A stretch of DNA of 64,000 nucleotides, from positions 2,351,891 to 2,415,890 of the forward strand of contig CAJFCJ010000002.1 of assembly GCA_904063045.1 (NCBI GenBank), written 5' to 3'. Numbering within the stretch: the first letter of the stretch is position 1; every line of letters starts with the position of its first letter. The DNA is from Dimorphilus gyrociliatus. Taxonomy: Eukaryota > Annelida > Polychaeta > Dinophilidae. Positions 50,936 through 63,295 of the stretch are shown piece after piece. Under the pieces are notes generated by a model, which ran no database searches, had not been told where the DNA came from, and saw only the letters and a list, made by a program, of their open reading frames with translations. The position numbers and the translations under genes are program-made.

Positions 50936-53237
50936 ATGGCAATAAACAATATTATCTTGGAACTTAAATTTAAAATAGATAAAACAACTGAAGAAGGTAA
51001 GAATAGATGTTTCGATACCTTTTTCGAATTATTATGTATTTTCAGTATAAATGCTCTGAAAAGTTTATATAACGTTTAGTTTTTCACTTTTAACTAATGT
51101 AAAACAATTAATTCATTTAAAAGAAATTTATTCTTTGTGGGCGAAAGATTTCCATACACAGTTTCATATATAATATATGGTATTTTCATAGTTGACATTA
51201 GAAATTTTACTTCCGGCGTATTCTATTCTATAAATCTTTTATAACGTAAAAATATTTCTATTTGATTGATATTATTAATAGAAGATTTTAGTTGTTTTAT
51301 CAACTTTACACGTTAAGAATGTATACATTTCTTGTTCAGTTTCTTAAACGTTTCATTATTTTTCTATTTATTCAAAAGATGTTCAAAATGCTGCAAAAGA
51401 AATTGCACTTATATGTTTGGGTGAAAATTTTTCGACGCTAACTGATGTCCAAATAAGCCAGCACCCATTAGACCGATTGCTGTTGTTCATGTCCCAGCTG
51501 GGAAAGTAGGCCTAGAATAAACAATATTCCTTTTGTATATATTAAGTAAATTTTTATCATTTACTCTTAGCCATTTAACGGTAAGGTTTTACGATACTGG
51601 AATTGCAACTGTTGACATTCAATATTCTATAGAAAAAAAGCTGGATAAATTCATAGCAGTAAGTAAGTCAATGGTTGTCGTCAGAAGAACACAAATTAAA
51701 AATAGTTTCATTTTTTTTAAAGGAAGCAGGAACTAGGGATGGATCAATAGATTTCAATACACAGAAAATATCTGAGGAGGTTTATTTTTATATTTTATAT
51801 CAAAAATATTATCATTTAAAAACGAATTTTCAAAAAGTACATTCGGATCATTGAAGATAAAATCTTAAAAAGTTTGCACAACTTCTGCTTAAACTGCAAA
51901 GCGTATGTTTAAGATTGTATTGCTTGTATTCTGTTTGCTAAACATAGAATGCCTTTTACCCATTTATATAATTTTTTACATTTTATGAGTTGACGATTTA
52001 AGATTTTTTAATATCTTGCATCAGTAAAAGCAACGAGATCGGATAATTTGTGCTTATTTGTAGGTTATATACTCCTATAAAGCGTGGAAGTGAAGTATGG
52101 AACTATGCAATTTCTTCGGATGATAGATTATTTGAAAACGATTTCGTTTCACTGGTTTATGAGAAAATATCGAAATATCAAAGGATAAGCATATTCAATT
52201 CCCCACAACACGGCAATGTCCTCTATTTAGATGGTGACGTCAGTAAGTTGCTGTTTAAATTGATATACAGTATTTCACTTATTCTTTCAAATCACTCAAT
52301 GAAATAATACGACTACAAAATTGTTAGCTTCAATATTTTTAATGATAATTATTCTTATATGAAATTAAATCTTATCTTATTTATACCCTTATCGGCGAAT
52401 TCTAATCCATATACTCTTTCAATTAAGTGATATCCGAGAAGAATGATACTTACACACCAGCTTTAGCAAGGTTATATGATCAAGATTATCAGGGGAAAAA
52501 AGTATTGATTTTAGGCGGGGGAGACGGAGCTCTTCTTTATAGTCTTGTGAAGAAAAACGCTTCTTTCGTAACTTTAGTTGAAATTGATAAAGAAGTTATA
52601 GACGCAAGTAGATGTTATTTGAAAAAACTTTGCAATTGGAACGAATTAGAAAAGTATACTAATTACGAAGTAATCATCCTTTATTTTATATCAGAATAGT
52701 TTAATTTCTTTATTTTCACATATTCGATGGATCTTAAAGTACCCTTTTACTTTCTTCAGATAATAATAGACGATTGTTTGGTTGTATTGAAAGATAGTTT
52801 TAGAAAATCTCTAACTTATGATATAGTCATAAATGATTTAACTGAATTTCCTGTTCAAATGGAAAAAAACGGTTTTAACTTATTTTTTTTAGTAGACTTG
52901 GAATAGTTATTAAATATTCGCCCTTTTTCTCCATAGGATTTACATATGACATGGAATTCTCAAAACAGGTTATGGAGTTGTCTGTAAGTGTTTTGAGTGA
53001 AAAAGGCGTCTACCTCAGTCGGGTTTGCATATCCTTTCTATTGATTTTTTGACTATTTATTTCATTTTTTTTTAATAAATATTCAATAAAAAATTTCAGG
53101 GTAACTGTGTAAATGCTAAAAATTATCATGAAATAATAATTCAAAATATATGTGGTCTTAACTGCAAGTTTAAATGTGAGGACACGTTTGTTCCCTGCTT
53201 CCATGAGTCTTATCGTTTTTATAAACTTTGGAAATGA
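50936..53237 (+). CDS. SMS: Spermine synthase
   Basis: Transfers aminopropyl from decarboxylated S-adenosylmethionine to spermidine, making spermine. Ten exons: 50936-50996, 51379-51505, 51571-51658, 51723-51779, 51838-51902, 52064-52242, 52428-52669, 52760-52871, 52937-53022, 53100-53237; 384 residues. The N-terminal third is the degenerate AdoMetDC-like domain typical of animal SMS and absent from spermidine synthase. The catalytic part shows YLDGDV (first catalytic Asp), KKVLILGGGDGALL (nucleotide-binding loop), LVEIDKEVID, IIDDCL, and DIVINDLTEFP (second catalytic Asp), then GNCVN. Exon 51838-51902 (65 bp) is short but required: it restores both phase and the EEYIRIIEDKIL block expected at this position. 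A GTAAGT inside exon 9 (52984) is a decoy; translation continues across it to match the family. Confidence 0.93.
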
Positions 53238-55114
53238 TCTACTGGCTGTTAAACTTTCTAAATTTTACAAAGTTTAATCAAAGATATTCGCTAACAGTAT
53301 ATTAGAGGATTGGAGTGTATTAACAGATAATAAAATAACATTTCCCAAATCAGTTGCGTGGAATAATTGACAAGTAAAAGGAGCTTATTGTAATTTAATC
53401 TGAAATTTTTCAGCTACACTGCATATTATATATTTTATGTTTTGCTGTTAGAAGTAAAATTTTCTGAACATTTACCTTTGTAAATTTTCTTTTTATATCA
53501 ATCAATATTTAATGTCTAATGAGGAAAAGAGTGCGAATAGTTAGACGTATATAGAAGATTAATTTATGAGCTTAGAATATTGTTATAGCTGTGAAATTGA
53601 ATGATAAATAAAAGAAAAAAAGTGTTTTCTGAAATTTTCTATTTATCTCCTTTAAGTTAAGTCTCAGTTAATGTTTTACATTCAGATATTCTATTCACTA
53701 TCTATTCGAACTTAGGCTGCCATCTGCCGACTAATAACCATTTTCAATTTTCTTATCGATAGATAAAGTTTGTTACAAAATAATATATTTTACGGGAAAC
53801 CCTGGGAGGAATATTCCAGTTGTTAAATTCTTAACGAGTATGAGCATTTTGCAGTATACTACTATTTGAATATAATATATGAAATATTTGAAGAAAGCTT
53901 GCAATAACAGCTGACAAATAACGTGTCAGTTTAATAATATTTCTACGAAGGGGACGGTCGAGTAACGAAATAAATACGTAAACTATTAAGTCATTGAACG
54001 GTTATGAATATAATGGTGAAGTATATTTGATAAAGGGTAAATAGAGAAAAGGATATTTATTGAATTTAGTCGTTTATGAATATTTTTATTCCAGTTTGTA
54101 GTATTTACCAAGTTTTTTTTTATTAAAAAGAATATTATTTATTAATATCTCAAATCTTACAATTGATAATGGAAAGTCATCAGTTTTCATTTAGGTTCCG
54201 TAGGAAAAATTTTAGGAATTATATGTAAAGATTTTTTAGGATAAAAAAAATCGGCTTCTCTTTAATCCGTTGATTTCTTTCATTTCCCCATAGACTTTCG
54301 CCATTGTAAAACCTTAGTTACTTTTTAAAGAAAGTAATAAAAAACTTAACACATCTTCATCTAACCTAAAAAGTAGTATAAAAAAACATTTGAATATTTC
54401 ACAATCAATTTAGTTCACTTTTAGAAATAAAAATATTTTGACAAACATAGCTTGAGAGGTAATAAAAAAAATAAAAATCACATTTATTTCTAAGCCTGTC
54501 ATACCATGGTTATCTTGTATGGAATCTTTCAAGAGATAAGATTAAGCTTTTCTTCACCATGCACAAAATTTCGTATTCTCAATCAACGCTGATGACATAT
54601 TTTTTTCATATATTAAATGAGATATGAAGCATTTACATTTTCCTTGTACTGTATTATCGAAATATTGGATATACTGTATATTATAGTATACTGTGTTAAA
54701 TACTGTAGTATATTATATTATATACTTGTTAACAATATTTTCTGTTTGATATTCATTTGGAGGAGATGATTTTTTTTATTGCAATCTTTATTCATTTGTA
54801 CGTAAATCAAAGTTATTTATTGAGAAATATCACTTTCTAACATGAAATTTTCTTGAAATCCTTCTCATAAATACTGATTTTATCGTATATTTTACCAGTT
54901 CTATTCATATTTATTATATTAAAGTATATTTACCTAACAAAGTAGGTCAGAATACATACTTTAATATATTACTCCAATTTTATACTCAAAATTTCATTTT
55001 CAACAATAGAAAACATGCTATCTTTATTATAGAATTATATTATAATTTATTTTCATTTTTTATTTTCATCTAAAGTTTTTACATGATTTCTCTTAATATT
55101 CTAACGAAAAATGG

Positions 55115-55116
<2 letters not shown>

Positions 55117-55145
<29 letters not shown>
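55117..55145. repeat. (GA)n microsatellite
   Basis: About 14 AG units followed by purine-rich sequence to about 55190. Confidence 0.9.
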
Positions 55146-55148
<3 letters not shown>

Positions 55149-55560
55149 AGAGATGGATGAAGATAGACAGAAAGAAAGAAAGAAAAAAGATAAACTACCG
55201 AGAATTTTCTTGCGCATAATTATACTAATCGATTCTTGCCTTAGGAAATATTTCAAATGATTGGAATAAGCTTTCTTTTTTTTTTGTTTTTACATCTCTA
55301 ATCTCGATGAATCATCTTTCGTATTGGTCTAGGAAATTCTGAATTTTGTATGAAAATTAATAAACCTAGCAGCGTTTTTGACATTAGAAAAAAACTCTTG
55401 TATTTTAAATACACTTCTCTTTTCTTCTTGGATAATTAATGAAAGTTGGATAAATAAACCAAAGCGTAAACTATTTGATTTATTGCTTCTACTTTTTATG
55501 ATATGTGTATTCCTTCATCAGAGATATCGCGAATGAAGACGATAAGGACACATACATACA

Positions 55561-55563
<3 letters not shown>

Positions 55564-55597
<34 letters not shown>
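55564..55597. repeat. (TA)n microsatellite
   Basis: About 34 bases of alternating TA, next to a second GA-rich tract. Confidence 0.9.
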
Positions 55598-55600
<3 letters not shown>

Positions 55601-56729
55601 TTATAGAGACAGAGAGAAAGAGAGAGAGAGGCAGAAAGGAGAATGGAAAAGAGAAATATACAAAATAAATTTCATATGTTTCAATTTATCAATTATCTAA
55701 CTACTTTTGTATTCTTATACAATAGACCTTTACAAGAAGATAAAAGTATCTTATATTTTATTCTGTAAGTTGAGCATATGTATATTGACTTGATTGACTT
55801 GATTTCATTTTCTTTGGCGGTCTGTGAATTTAAAGTTTGTTCGAATTCCGAATTAGTTATTATTAAGAATGAAACTCAAACATATGCTGCTATTGAAGAG
55901 TGTAAAGAAACGTGTTCAACTGGATATTATATAGTTTTTTAAAAGTGATGTTTGAAATATAAGAATGTGCTACTAATTTTCTTCTCAATAAATCTTTTAG
56001 TTAGATCTTCAATTATGTTTGGATAGTTTTATTTTTCTTATAAGCTCAATTGCGATTGAAAATCATTTTTAGAGGAAATGTTCTTATAGATTATTACCTA
56101 TTTCTATTTTTCACATAAAGAATGAAAGATAGATGAAAAGATATATAACCATTTTAATAATAGAAGGAGTGTTTTGTCATTTTTCAATCGTAATACAAAA
56201 AGCATTACCATACTTTACAAACAAAGAAAATTAGGTTATATAATGCTTTTTCTTGAGAATGTATTTACAAATAAGACTAGAAAATGATAAAGTTTTATTA
56301 TTTATTCGCACCATCTGGGCGTTTTTATTGAATCTTTCTTTGTAAACGACATTTTACAGTTGACTTATACTATCATGGAAAAATTCCCAATTGAGTAAGT
56401 AATTTTGTACGGATTAAATAAGGAGAAATGTTGATAAGATATCAATAAATTGACTTAGAATTGGGTTCTTTCCACATAAAAAAGCATAAAATACTAAGGA
56501 ATAATATTTACAGTATTATATACGGGATTTATTTAACTAACAAGATGAATCTAATCAACAGAGATATTCTAACAAGGCGCCATCTATCGATTAATTAATA
56601 TTGTAATTATATATTTTCTTTTCTAATTAACTTTGCTTAACTTTTCTGGTAAGTTGGGCTATAAAGGTAGATGATATAAAGCCTAATAGGTTGTTGTTAT
56701 TATATTATCAAAATTTACTTTTGTAAAGG

Positions 56730-56969
56730 TTTTATCGTTCTCCAATTGTCCATCATAGACACTGGCTAAAATATTCCAAGAGTAAAGCTAATTTACATCT
56801 CTTTCAAAGTTTCAATAAACAGGAAATTGTATTGACGAGATTACAAGTACTTTCCTTCTCTAAGGATATAGCTCTTGCCGCAGATGCGATGAATAAACTT
56901 TGGACGAAGGTCAAGTCATTTCGCTTTTATCGAGTTTCCATTGATAAGGAATTTATAAGTTTTTCAGGG
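56730..56969 (+). other. Open frame of unknown identity with donor site
   Basis: 80 codons without a stop (FYRSPIVHHRHW at the start, then SKDIALAADAMNKLWTKVKS, FRFYRVSIDKEF and FISFSGG), ending at an AGG|GTAAAT donor. Base composition is more protein-like than the surroundings. No relative recognised, and no convincing partner exon found up- or downstream; could be an exon of an unseen gene or chance. Confidence 0.25.
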
Positions 56970-57281
56970 TAAATACTTGTTGACTTTCCTTTAAGTATCG
57001 TCCAACGATTTGTGAATATTCCCCTCCTCTCACGCCCCATATCTTCATTTTCGGCTATTCACAAAAGTAGGATCAATGTTAGTATTTTCTTCAACAAATA
57101 GATATACTGTCCTTGGAATAGAAAATTGTGAAATGTTGAAAAATTGATCGTTAGATGTCGCTTTTACTTCTTTTGACATTTTTCAGATATTCAAAGAAAA
57201 ATTGATTGATATTAAGATGTATTAAGAATTTTAAGACAACTGTTATTTTACTATATAAAATCTTAAAAAAGAATCATATAA

Positions 57282-57416
57282 ATGGAAGCCGTTGCTGCGA
57301 TATGTAAAACAAGCGGTGTACTTGGTTTAGCATTGGAAGATTAATTGCTTATTTTACGCATCAAAGGATCAGATCTTCTACGAAAGAACAAAATATATTT
57401 TGTTGCCAATAGGGTC
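57282..57416 (+). pseudogene. Possible decayed proteasome alpha-4-like fragment
   Basis: MEAVAAICKTSGVLGLALED, a stop, then LLILRIKGSDLLRKNKIYF. This weakly resembles the AMEAIGHAGTCLGILANDG start region of PSMA4 with the stop at the turn. If real, a dead retrocopy fragment. The similarity is slight and rests on memory. Confidence 0.2.
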
Positions 57417-57787
57417 AGTTTTAATAATTTTTCCCTTCTATTTGTTTCTTTTTTTTTTATAAATTATCCATAGAATACTCTGCAAACTCTATTAACTTAT
57501 CAGCTTTTGTCATAATTGTTGAAAAACATCTGCCAACTGAGGAGTTCGGAATTTTGTCTGTAATTTTTCTTTTCTTTTATTTTTCGTATTCTTTAAACGC
57601 CAGACTAATTTGTTCCTAATAAGTAATAGAATGATGATAAATCAGATTCACCCCCTTTTCCTGATTGATCTTTAAGATTATGGATACTTTTCACCTGATT
57701 GTGTAAAGAGATTAGATTAGTCTTAAATCAGTATACGATAACTCGCAATGATAGAAAATTCTTTGAAATAATAAAATATAGTTATGA

Positions 57788-58072
57788 ATGAAAGGATGTT
57801 TAAGTAATCTGATTGCTATAAATTATCTATTTTTCATTCCTTCTTACTTAACCTCGTCACTCGCCGAAAATAAAAAGGCTATAGATTTTCGTCTCCCTCC
57901 AGTTTTCCAGTTTGGATTTTCCCTAGTCGATGAAACGAACGTTGGGCATAGAATTAAACCTACTTCATATGAATTCCGCGAAGCAATTATGCTGTTAGCT
58001 TTTGAGCAATCCCTTAGCGATTCGAATATTGAGATCTCTTTGTATTTTATCACACTTTACATCCTACTTTAG
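57788..58072 (+). CDS. Hypothetical 94-residue frame, signal-like start
   Basis: MKGCLSNLIAINYLFFIPSY gives a plausible signal peptide, followed by a mixed-composition middle (SLAENKKAIDFRLPPVF, GHRIKPTSYEFREAIML) and a hydrophobic end. No family recognised. It may be the first exon of a secreted or membrane protein whose later exons lie in the gap, or chance. Isolated in the gene-poor region. Confidence 0.25.
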   Translation: MKGCLSNLIAINYLFFIPSYLTSSLAENKKAIDFRLPPVFQFGFSLVDETNVGHRIKPTSYEFREAIMLLAFEQSLSDSNIEISLYFITLYILL

Positions 58073-58761
58073 CAAACAATTGAACAGGTGCAGGATAAAA
58101 ACAAACATTTAAATCTAATTTAAATATTCAACTACAAGTGACAAACATTATGGAAACCTTATTTAAATATTGATATATAGAAATTAAGGTAAACAAGTAC
58201 TTATAATACAAGTAAAATGTGTCTTAATCATAATCCCTTCTATCCGTCTTTGAACTATAACTCACTATCATTTTTAACCCTTTTCTCCTCGATTCCATTC
58301 GACAAATTTTAAATGTAAATTATTACCAAAAACTATGCAAGGAAACGAATGGAAGAGAAAAGAGAAATGATAAGGAAAGGAGAAAAAAGTAGTGGGCTCT
58401 ACCGACTATATATGAATATTAGATTAGGAGTGAAGCGAAATAAAATGAGGCGATTGGTGGTGCCGAAAAAAAAATATTTTTAGCTCTGTCTCTTTCCTAT
58501 AAACGTCTGCCATAGAATCGGCCGATCTCGAGTTGTTGTGAGTAACACTTCTCTCCTCTAACTCTGGTTTTTTTTTTTGGTATTTATTTCTTTTGTTTTA
58601 CTAAACTTCTTTTTTTTTTATTAAAAAAAAAACAAATATTGCTAAAGGTAAAAACTTTACACTGATATTTTTCAATTTTAACGCAATAACATATAATTTC
58701 TCTAACAATATTAATAATAAATTGATAATATATGATATATATATATATATGTACTGTATAT

Positions 58762-58809
<48 letters not shown>

Positions 58810-59863
58810 ATTGTTAATGAACAATGTTTTAAATATTGACTAATGTTCAGCTTTAATACAAATCTATTAAACAAGAGTATTATACAATTGGAAGCATAAA
58901 AAAAATAGAAAAAATACCCGAAAAAGCGTCAATTCTAATAATATAAATAATCCTGTTTTTTTACTTGGTCATTAGATAAAATATTAGTAGGATTTAAAAT
59001 AATAATACTATAGAAAAAAAGAATTTAGACGCTTTGCATCTCTCGTATTTGTTAGCGTTACTTATATATATATGCATTAAATTTATTGTTTTGTTGTTTT
59101 ATCGACAAATCTGAAAATTTTGGTTGGGGAAGGTTGATTATATTTATTTAACCATATACTGTATAGGCTATTTGATTACACCATATTAGCAATAATACCA
59201 AGCCAATTTGTTAAAAGTTATGTTTCATTAATAATGAAAATATATATATGGTTGGTAATTGGGCCTTTTAAGCCCTCGAAGGTTAGATTGGTGAACCGTA
59301 TAGGACGATATTTCTTATTTATTAGTAGAAAAGGATCTAGACAGAGGACAAGATAGTGGAAATTTGGTCTAATTTTACAGTTGAGTCACATACCTTACTG
59401 GCGGAAAAAAGTGCCATACGATTCGCCGCCCTCAAGATTAATCGTCTTATAAGAAAATCGCGTGTATTATTAGACGCCGAAAGTTTGTCCAAGTGGGCCT
59501 ATAAAACGCACCGAATCGATAAAGCGCCAAGTTTGTCAGCTGCTACCAAGCTAGTGTTTTTTACTAGCTCTAGGTCACATATGCGTTTAGAATAGGCGAG
59601 TTTGAAATTAATTGATGTGGATGCGAGCTTTATTTATTATCAACTACTTAGGAATTTTATAAAGAGTGAAGTGTCTAACGTCAAGGGAGGTTATTAGGCT
59701 TTACATATTTAGTCTTATCCACAGCTCTCTCCCTTTACTCTTATTTTCGATTTATCTAGTTTGTCCAAAATCTACATGTCAAATGGTGTTTTTCAATAAA
59801 TTATACTAATAAAGAATAAATATACAGGTCTGGGATATGATGACCTTGGTTTAAACATCTAGC
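58073..59863. other. Gene-poor stretch, second part
   Basis: AT-rich with long TA repeats (58735-58804). A more GC-rich patch at about 59340-59600 carries a 79-codon frame that is not supported as a gene; it could be 5' untranslated sequence of the gene starting at 59864. Confidence 0.4.
58735..58804. repeat. (TA)n microsatellite, interrupted
   Basis: Two TA runs split by GTACTGTATATATTG; about 70 bases in all. Confidence 0.9.
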
Positions 59864-60821
59864 ATGAATAACTTTACAAGCAAGGTTAGTTCTTTTAATT
59901 AGTTGTTGTTGTCTTTTAGTAGCTGAAAAGCTACTGAATTTGATTCATTCTTTTTTTGGCCTTCCCGCCTAATCAATATTGTTACTTTGTACAGTCATGT
60001 TTGAATATTTCTACACAACTGTCCTTTTATATTAGGTGACTTCTTTAAGTATTAAAGGATGGAAAGACTTTTCGTCGGTCTTTACCGAACAAAAAACAAC
60101 TTTGGCAAGCGTCGACTCGGGACCATCCGAAGGCAGTTCACTTTTAGAGGGGAAAAAGAAGGTTCAAAATAAATTCTCCTCTAAGTAAGTAATGGAAAAT
60201 AAGCATTTCTATCTATTCGATAGTCCTTTTGGGAATAATTTCAATTGAGAATTCAATTATCAATTATTGTCACCTAGTATGAAGTTTATAGGTCTAATTT
60301 ACTTATTGCGAAGTAAAATATATCATTTTTGATATTAGACTATCAGTTAGTTGATCTGTGGCTTTAAATAAAAAGATTCTAATTATGATGATTGACTTAT
60401 CATCTTAAGAGATGTAGCATCTTTTTCCCTAAACTCCATCAACATAAAATTCTTGTTGGTGAAATATTGAAAGATTTCTTCTGTTTACATAAAAACGCTA
60501 TATTTTCATATAGGAAACGGAAAAGCGTCCATTTCGATGGACTTAGATAGAAATGTTTTAATTTTTTTTCATTTTTTTAGTAAAAATAACAAAAACGAAG
60601 ATCCTGGACAAGTTCAACCTTTGCTTGATAGTTCCCCCGATAAAGAATGGGAAGATAGACCAACATGGAATGGACTTGAAAGGGAATTTAAAGCAGATTT
60701 GGGCGTTGATAACAATATTGAGCATGAGAGTCGAGCGAAAGACCCCCTAGAAGAACAACTAAAAGACGATAAAAAACCAAAGCATAGAGATGCAATGAAT
60801 TTGATTGATTTTACCCAGTAG
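59864..60821 (+). CDS. Small acidic unknown protein ending LIDF
   Basis: Three exons in phase: 59864-59884, 60036-60184 and 60581-60821, giving 136 residues. It begins MNNFTSK-VTSLSIKGWKDF, continues SSVFTEQKTTLASVDSGPS and KKKVQNKFSS, then a strongly acidic half (LLDSSPDKEWEDRPTWNGLE, DPLEEQLKDDKKPKHRD), and ends AMNLIDFTQ. The GWKDFSS(V/L)F piece recalls the membrane-sensing GWRDVTTFF of ArfGAP1, and LIDF resembles a clathrin-box-like motif, so a role in vesicle traffic is conceivable; this is inference from short motifs only. Not recognised as a named family. The clean splice phases and coding composition support a real gene. An upstream non-coding exon is possible. Confidence 0.6.
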
Positions 60822-62148
60822 TGGATAGTTTATTAAAAATAACGTATAGAAATAACAAAAGATAAGAAATATACTATTATAATCTCTCTCTTTTTTTACC
60901 TCTCTCTCTCTCTCTCTCTCTGTGTCTTTCTCTCTCTTTCATTCTCTCTTCATTTTGAATATTTCCATATATTTTTTTTTATTAAACAAAAGGAAAAGTT
61001 CAAATTTTCTTGCAAGAGGAAATAAATTTAAATATATTTTCTAAAAGGCCTACAAGATGTAAAATATCAGTCCTATACTTGATAATAGTTTTCCAAATGT
61101 TAATTATATTATACTTTTTAAAACGGAAAAGAAAATAACGAGAAAGATTCTGAATGTGAACTTTATTTTTGCCGATGTTATATTCATCAATTTTTTATGT
61201 TATATATATATATATAGATAATAATAACAATAAAAGAATAGTAATATACACAATACGTGTAAAAAGTATTTGCAACATATTCATAGTCAAAAGATGGCGC
61301 TTATTTAAACTAGTTTGCACGGCTTTCTACCTTCAATCCACTACAGTCTATACAATAATAGTTACTGTTAATAGAGTGTTAAAATGGATGTTAAAAAAAA
61401 ATGATAAGGAAGGAAAAGAGGGATAGAGAAAGTCTTTTACACTCTAAAAAAGAAAAAGTTACTTAGTTTCCAATTTCTTCTGGGTTAGAATCCAAATGAA
61501 TCCTAAATTACAAATAAAACTATACTTTTAGCAGGTAATTTACAAAATTTCCTCTCTTATCCATAAACTTGAAGGAGCGAAAAAAATAAGAGTAATTCAC
61601 CTATTTCCTTTCCCCCCCTAATAAGATATAAAAGCTAGTCTTTAGAGAATATATTGACGGTCAAACGTATAGTAGCTGATTATATATACAATATATTATG
61701 TAATATATATTTATATATTATTTAATAAATCGTTATAATTAGTAATTAAAAAAAAATTAGATAATATTCATCCGAAAAAACGAATAGACGAAAATAGAGT
61801 TTATATCCGTCAATTGAGAATATTTAGAATTGTAAAATTATCTCTTTTAAAAGCAAAAACAAGATATTTAAAGTGTAAACTTATCCAACTTTATCGGATA
61901 AATTAATTCCTTTTTTCACTTTATTTAATCAGAAATAAATTTAATTAAAATAAATTTTGATATTTCTATTCTTGAAAACAAACATAAAAAGGAAAAACGA
62001 GACAAATTTGACAAACAAAAACAGTTATATCGTTTTTATGTGTTTTGCCAAAATACTGTTATTTTCTTATTTATACTAAGGTTTTATTCAGTTTATAGTA
62101 ATTAATAGTTATAAACAAGTCTGCTACTTTATTGTCGAATTGGGGTAG
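60822..62148. other. Intergenic, small protein to Ly6
   Basis: 1.3 kb, AT-rich, with a CT repeat at 60901-60921 and TA repeat near 61202-61215. CTCF-like AGATGGCGCT at 61292-61301. No gene seen. Confidence 0.45.
60901..60921. repeat. (CT)n microsatellite
   Basis: About 10 CT units, extended by imperfect TCTC to about 60950. Confidence 0.85.
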
Positions 62149-62752
62149 ATGGAAATGAAATTATTAATTTTATTGATTGCTTATCAAACAGGTTAAAATT
62201 TTTTTTTTAAAAAGAAAAATAAAATAGAAATAATTCCTTTTCTAAAATAGTTGGCTCTCGGGCTTATACTTGCTATCAATGCGGCGAGAAGGATCAACCT
62301 CCCTGCTATTCTTCTAAAATAGAAACTTGCGAAGGGATAAATTGCGTTATAAATTACTATTACGGAGTTTTAAAGACCAGATCTTGTGCGATTAATAAAG
62401 CCTATGGGACAACTGATCAATGTATGAGAACACCCATTCATAAAGTTTGTTATTGTCTATCAGACTTTTGTAATAACGATAAAATGAATAGAAAAGAAAA
62501 GGAACAAGGTAAAAATAGATTGTTAAAAATAGTCAATAGACAATTTCTTCATTTCCCTGATATTTAACATTTTTTCAACTAGATAAAATGAATGGAATAA
62601 GACAAATGCAAACAACGAATTCCTTCTCTACTCTTACAGTTAAACAACCATTTAAAACAATCGTAAGAAACAATGTTAAAAACAATTCATCATTAGTTTG
62701 CAATTCTAAATATCAATTGTTATTTATCCTAATTAATTATATAAACGTATAA
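62149..62752 (+). CDS. Ly6/uPAR three-finger protein, probably GPI-anchored
   Basis: Three phase-consistent exons (62149-62191, 62251-62508, 62583-62752), 156 residues. Signal peptide MKLLILLIAYQTVGS (after MetGlu) precedes a Ly6 domain: YTCYQCGEKDQPPCY, KIETCEGINCV, RSCAINKAYG, QCM, and the closing CYCLSDFCNND, where the final CN is the family signature. Ten cysteines can be counted in the fold. A Ser/Thr/Asn-rich linker follows and the last ~15 residues are hydrophobic (YQLLFILINYINV), as in GPI-anchor signals, though short. Ly6 proteins are extracellular modulators of receptors such as nicotinic receptors or of septate junctions. It is a membrane-linked Ly6 rather than a secreted three-finger venom protein, judging from the C-terminus; no toxin role is inferred. 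Confidence 0.75.
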
Positions 62753-63295
62753 ACGAATTAATAAGAAAATATACAATTTTACAATAACAAATGTATTATA
62801 TAAACAGTACATTACTAGTAAATTGTAGAATCAAAAAATATACAATTTCCAGCTATATACAGTAACCAAATATTAACCGTTTCTATGTAGTTTAGCAAGT
62901 TATCGGGGCAAAAATCAAATTACTTTGCGTAAAAGTTATTAATTTTCAAGTAATGATGTACGCAAAACAAATTTTATGGAATAACAAAACCAATTGTTAC
63001 TTCCTAGAATTAGACAAAATGATAAACTTATTCTATGTTGTCTACCGAAAATTTTATGAAGGAAAAAAAATATCTTTTCCTTATCTTCCTCTTCTTCTTA
63101 TCGTTCTTATCGAAAAAATTGTATATAAAAAATATCGCCAACTTTAAACTTTATCCAAAGATACAAAATGAATCTTTCGTTGTTTTAGGTAGTGACGCCA
63201 CTTTTGACAAGATAATCGATCTTATTTCTTTAAATGTGTTACTTCATAAATATTTAATATTTATAAAAGATTAAACAAAGAAAAATCTTTATATT
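62753..63295. other. Intergenic, convergent
   Basis: About 540 bp, AT-rich. Short frames here have poor coding character. Nothing supported. Confidence 0.4.

Larger units (their letters stand above)
53238..56729. other. Gene-poor stretch, first part
   Basis: 3.5 kb without a recognisable gene in an otherwise dense window. Very AT-rich, with T/A runs and simple repeats. A weak CTCF-like word GCCATCT at 53710-53716 and a full GCGCCATCTA at 56577-56586. It may be regulatory DNA or untranslated sequence. Confidence 0.45.

Noticed and set aside
58584-58874. 96-codon minus frame with IYIYIY runs
   Set aside because: Translation of a TA microsatellite.
59236-59310. Stretch with short self-complementary words, considered as a tRNA
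   Set aside because: No A/B box consensus, acceptor stem or anticodon arm could be drawn.
59356-59595. 79-codon frame in a slightly GC-richer patch
   Set aside because: No signal, domain or splice partner recognised; could be 5' untranslated sequence of the following gene.
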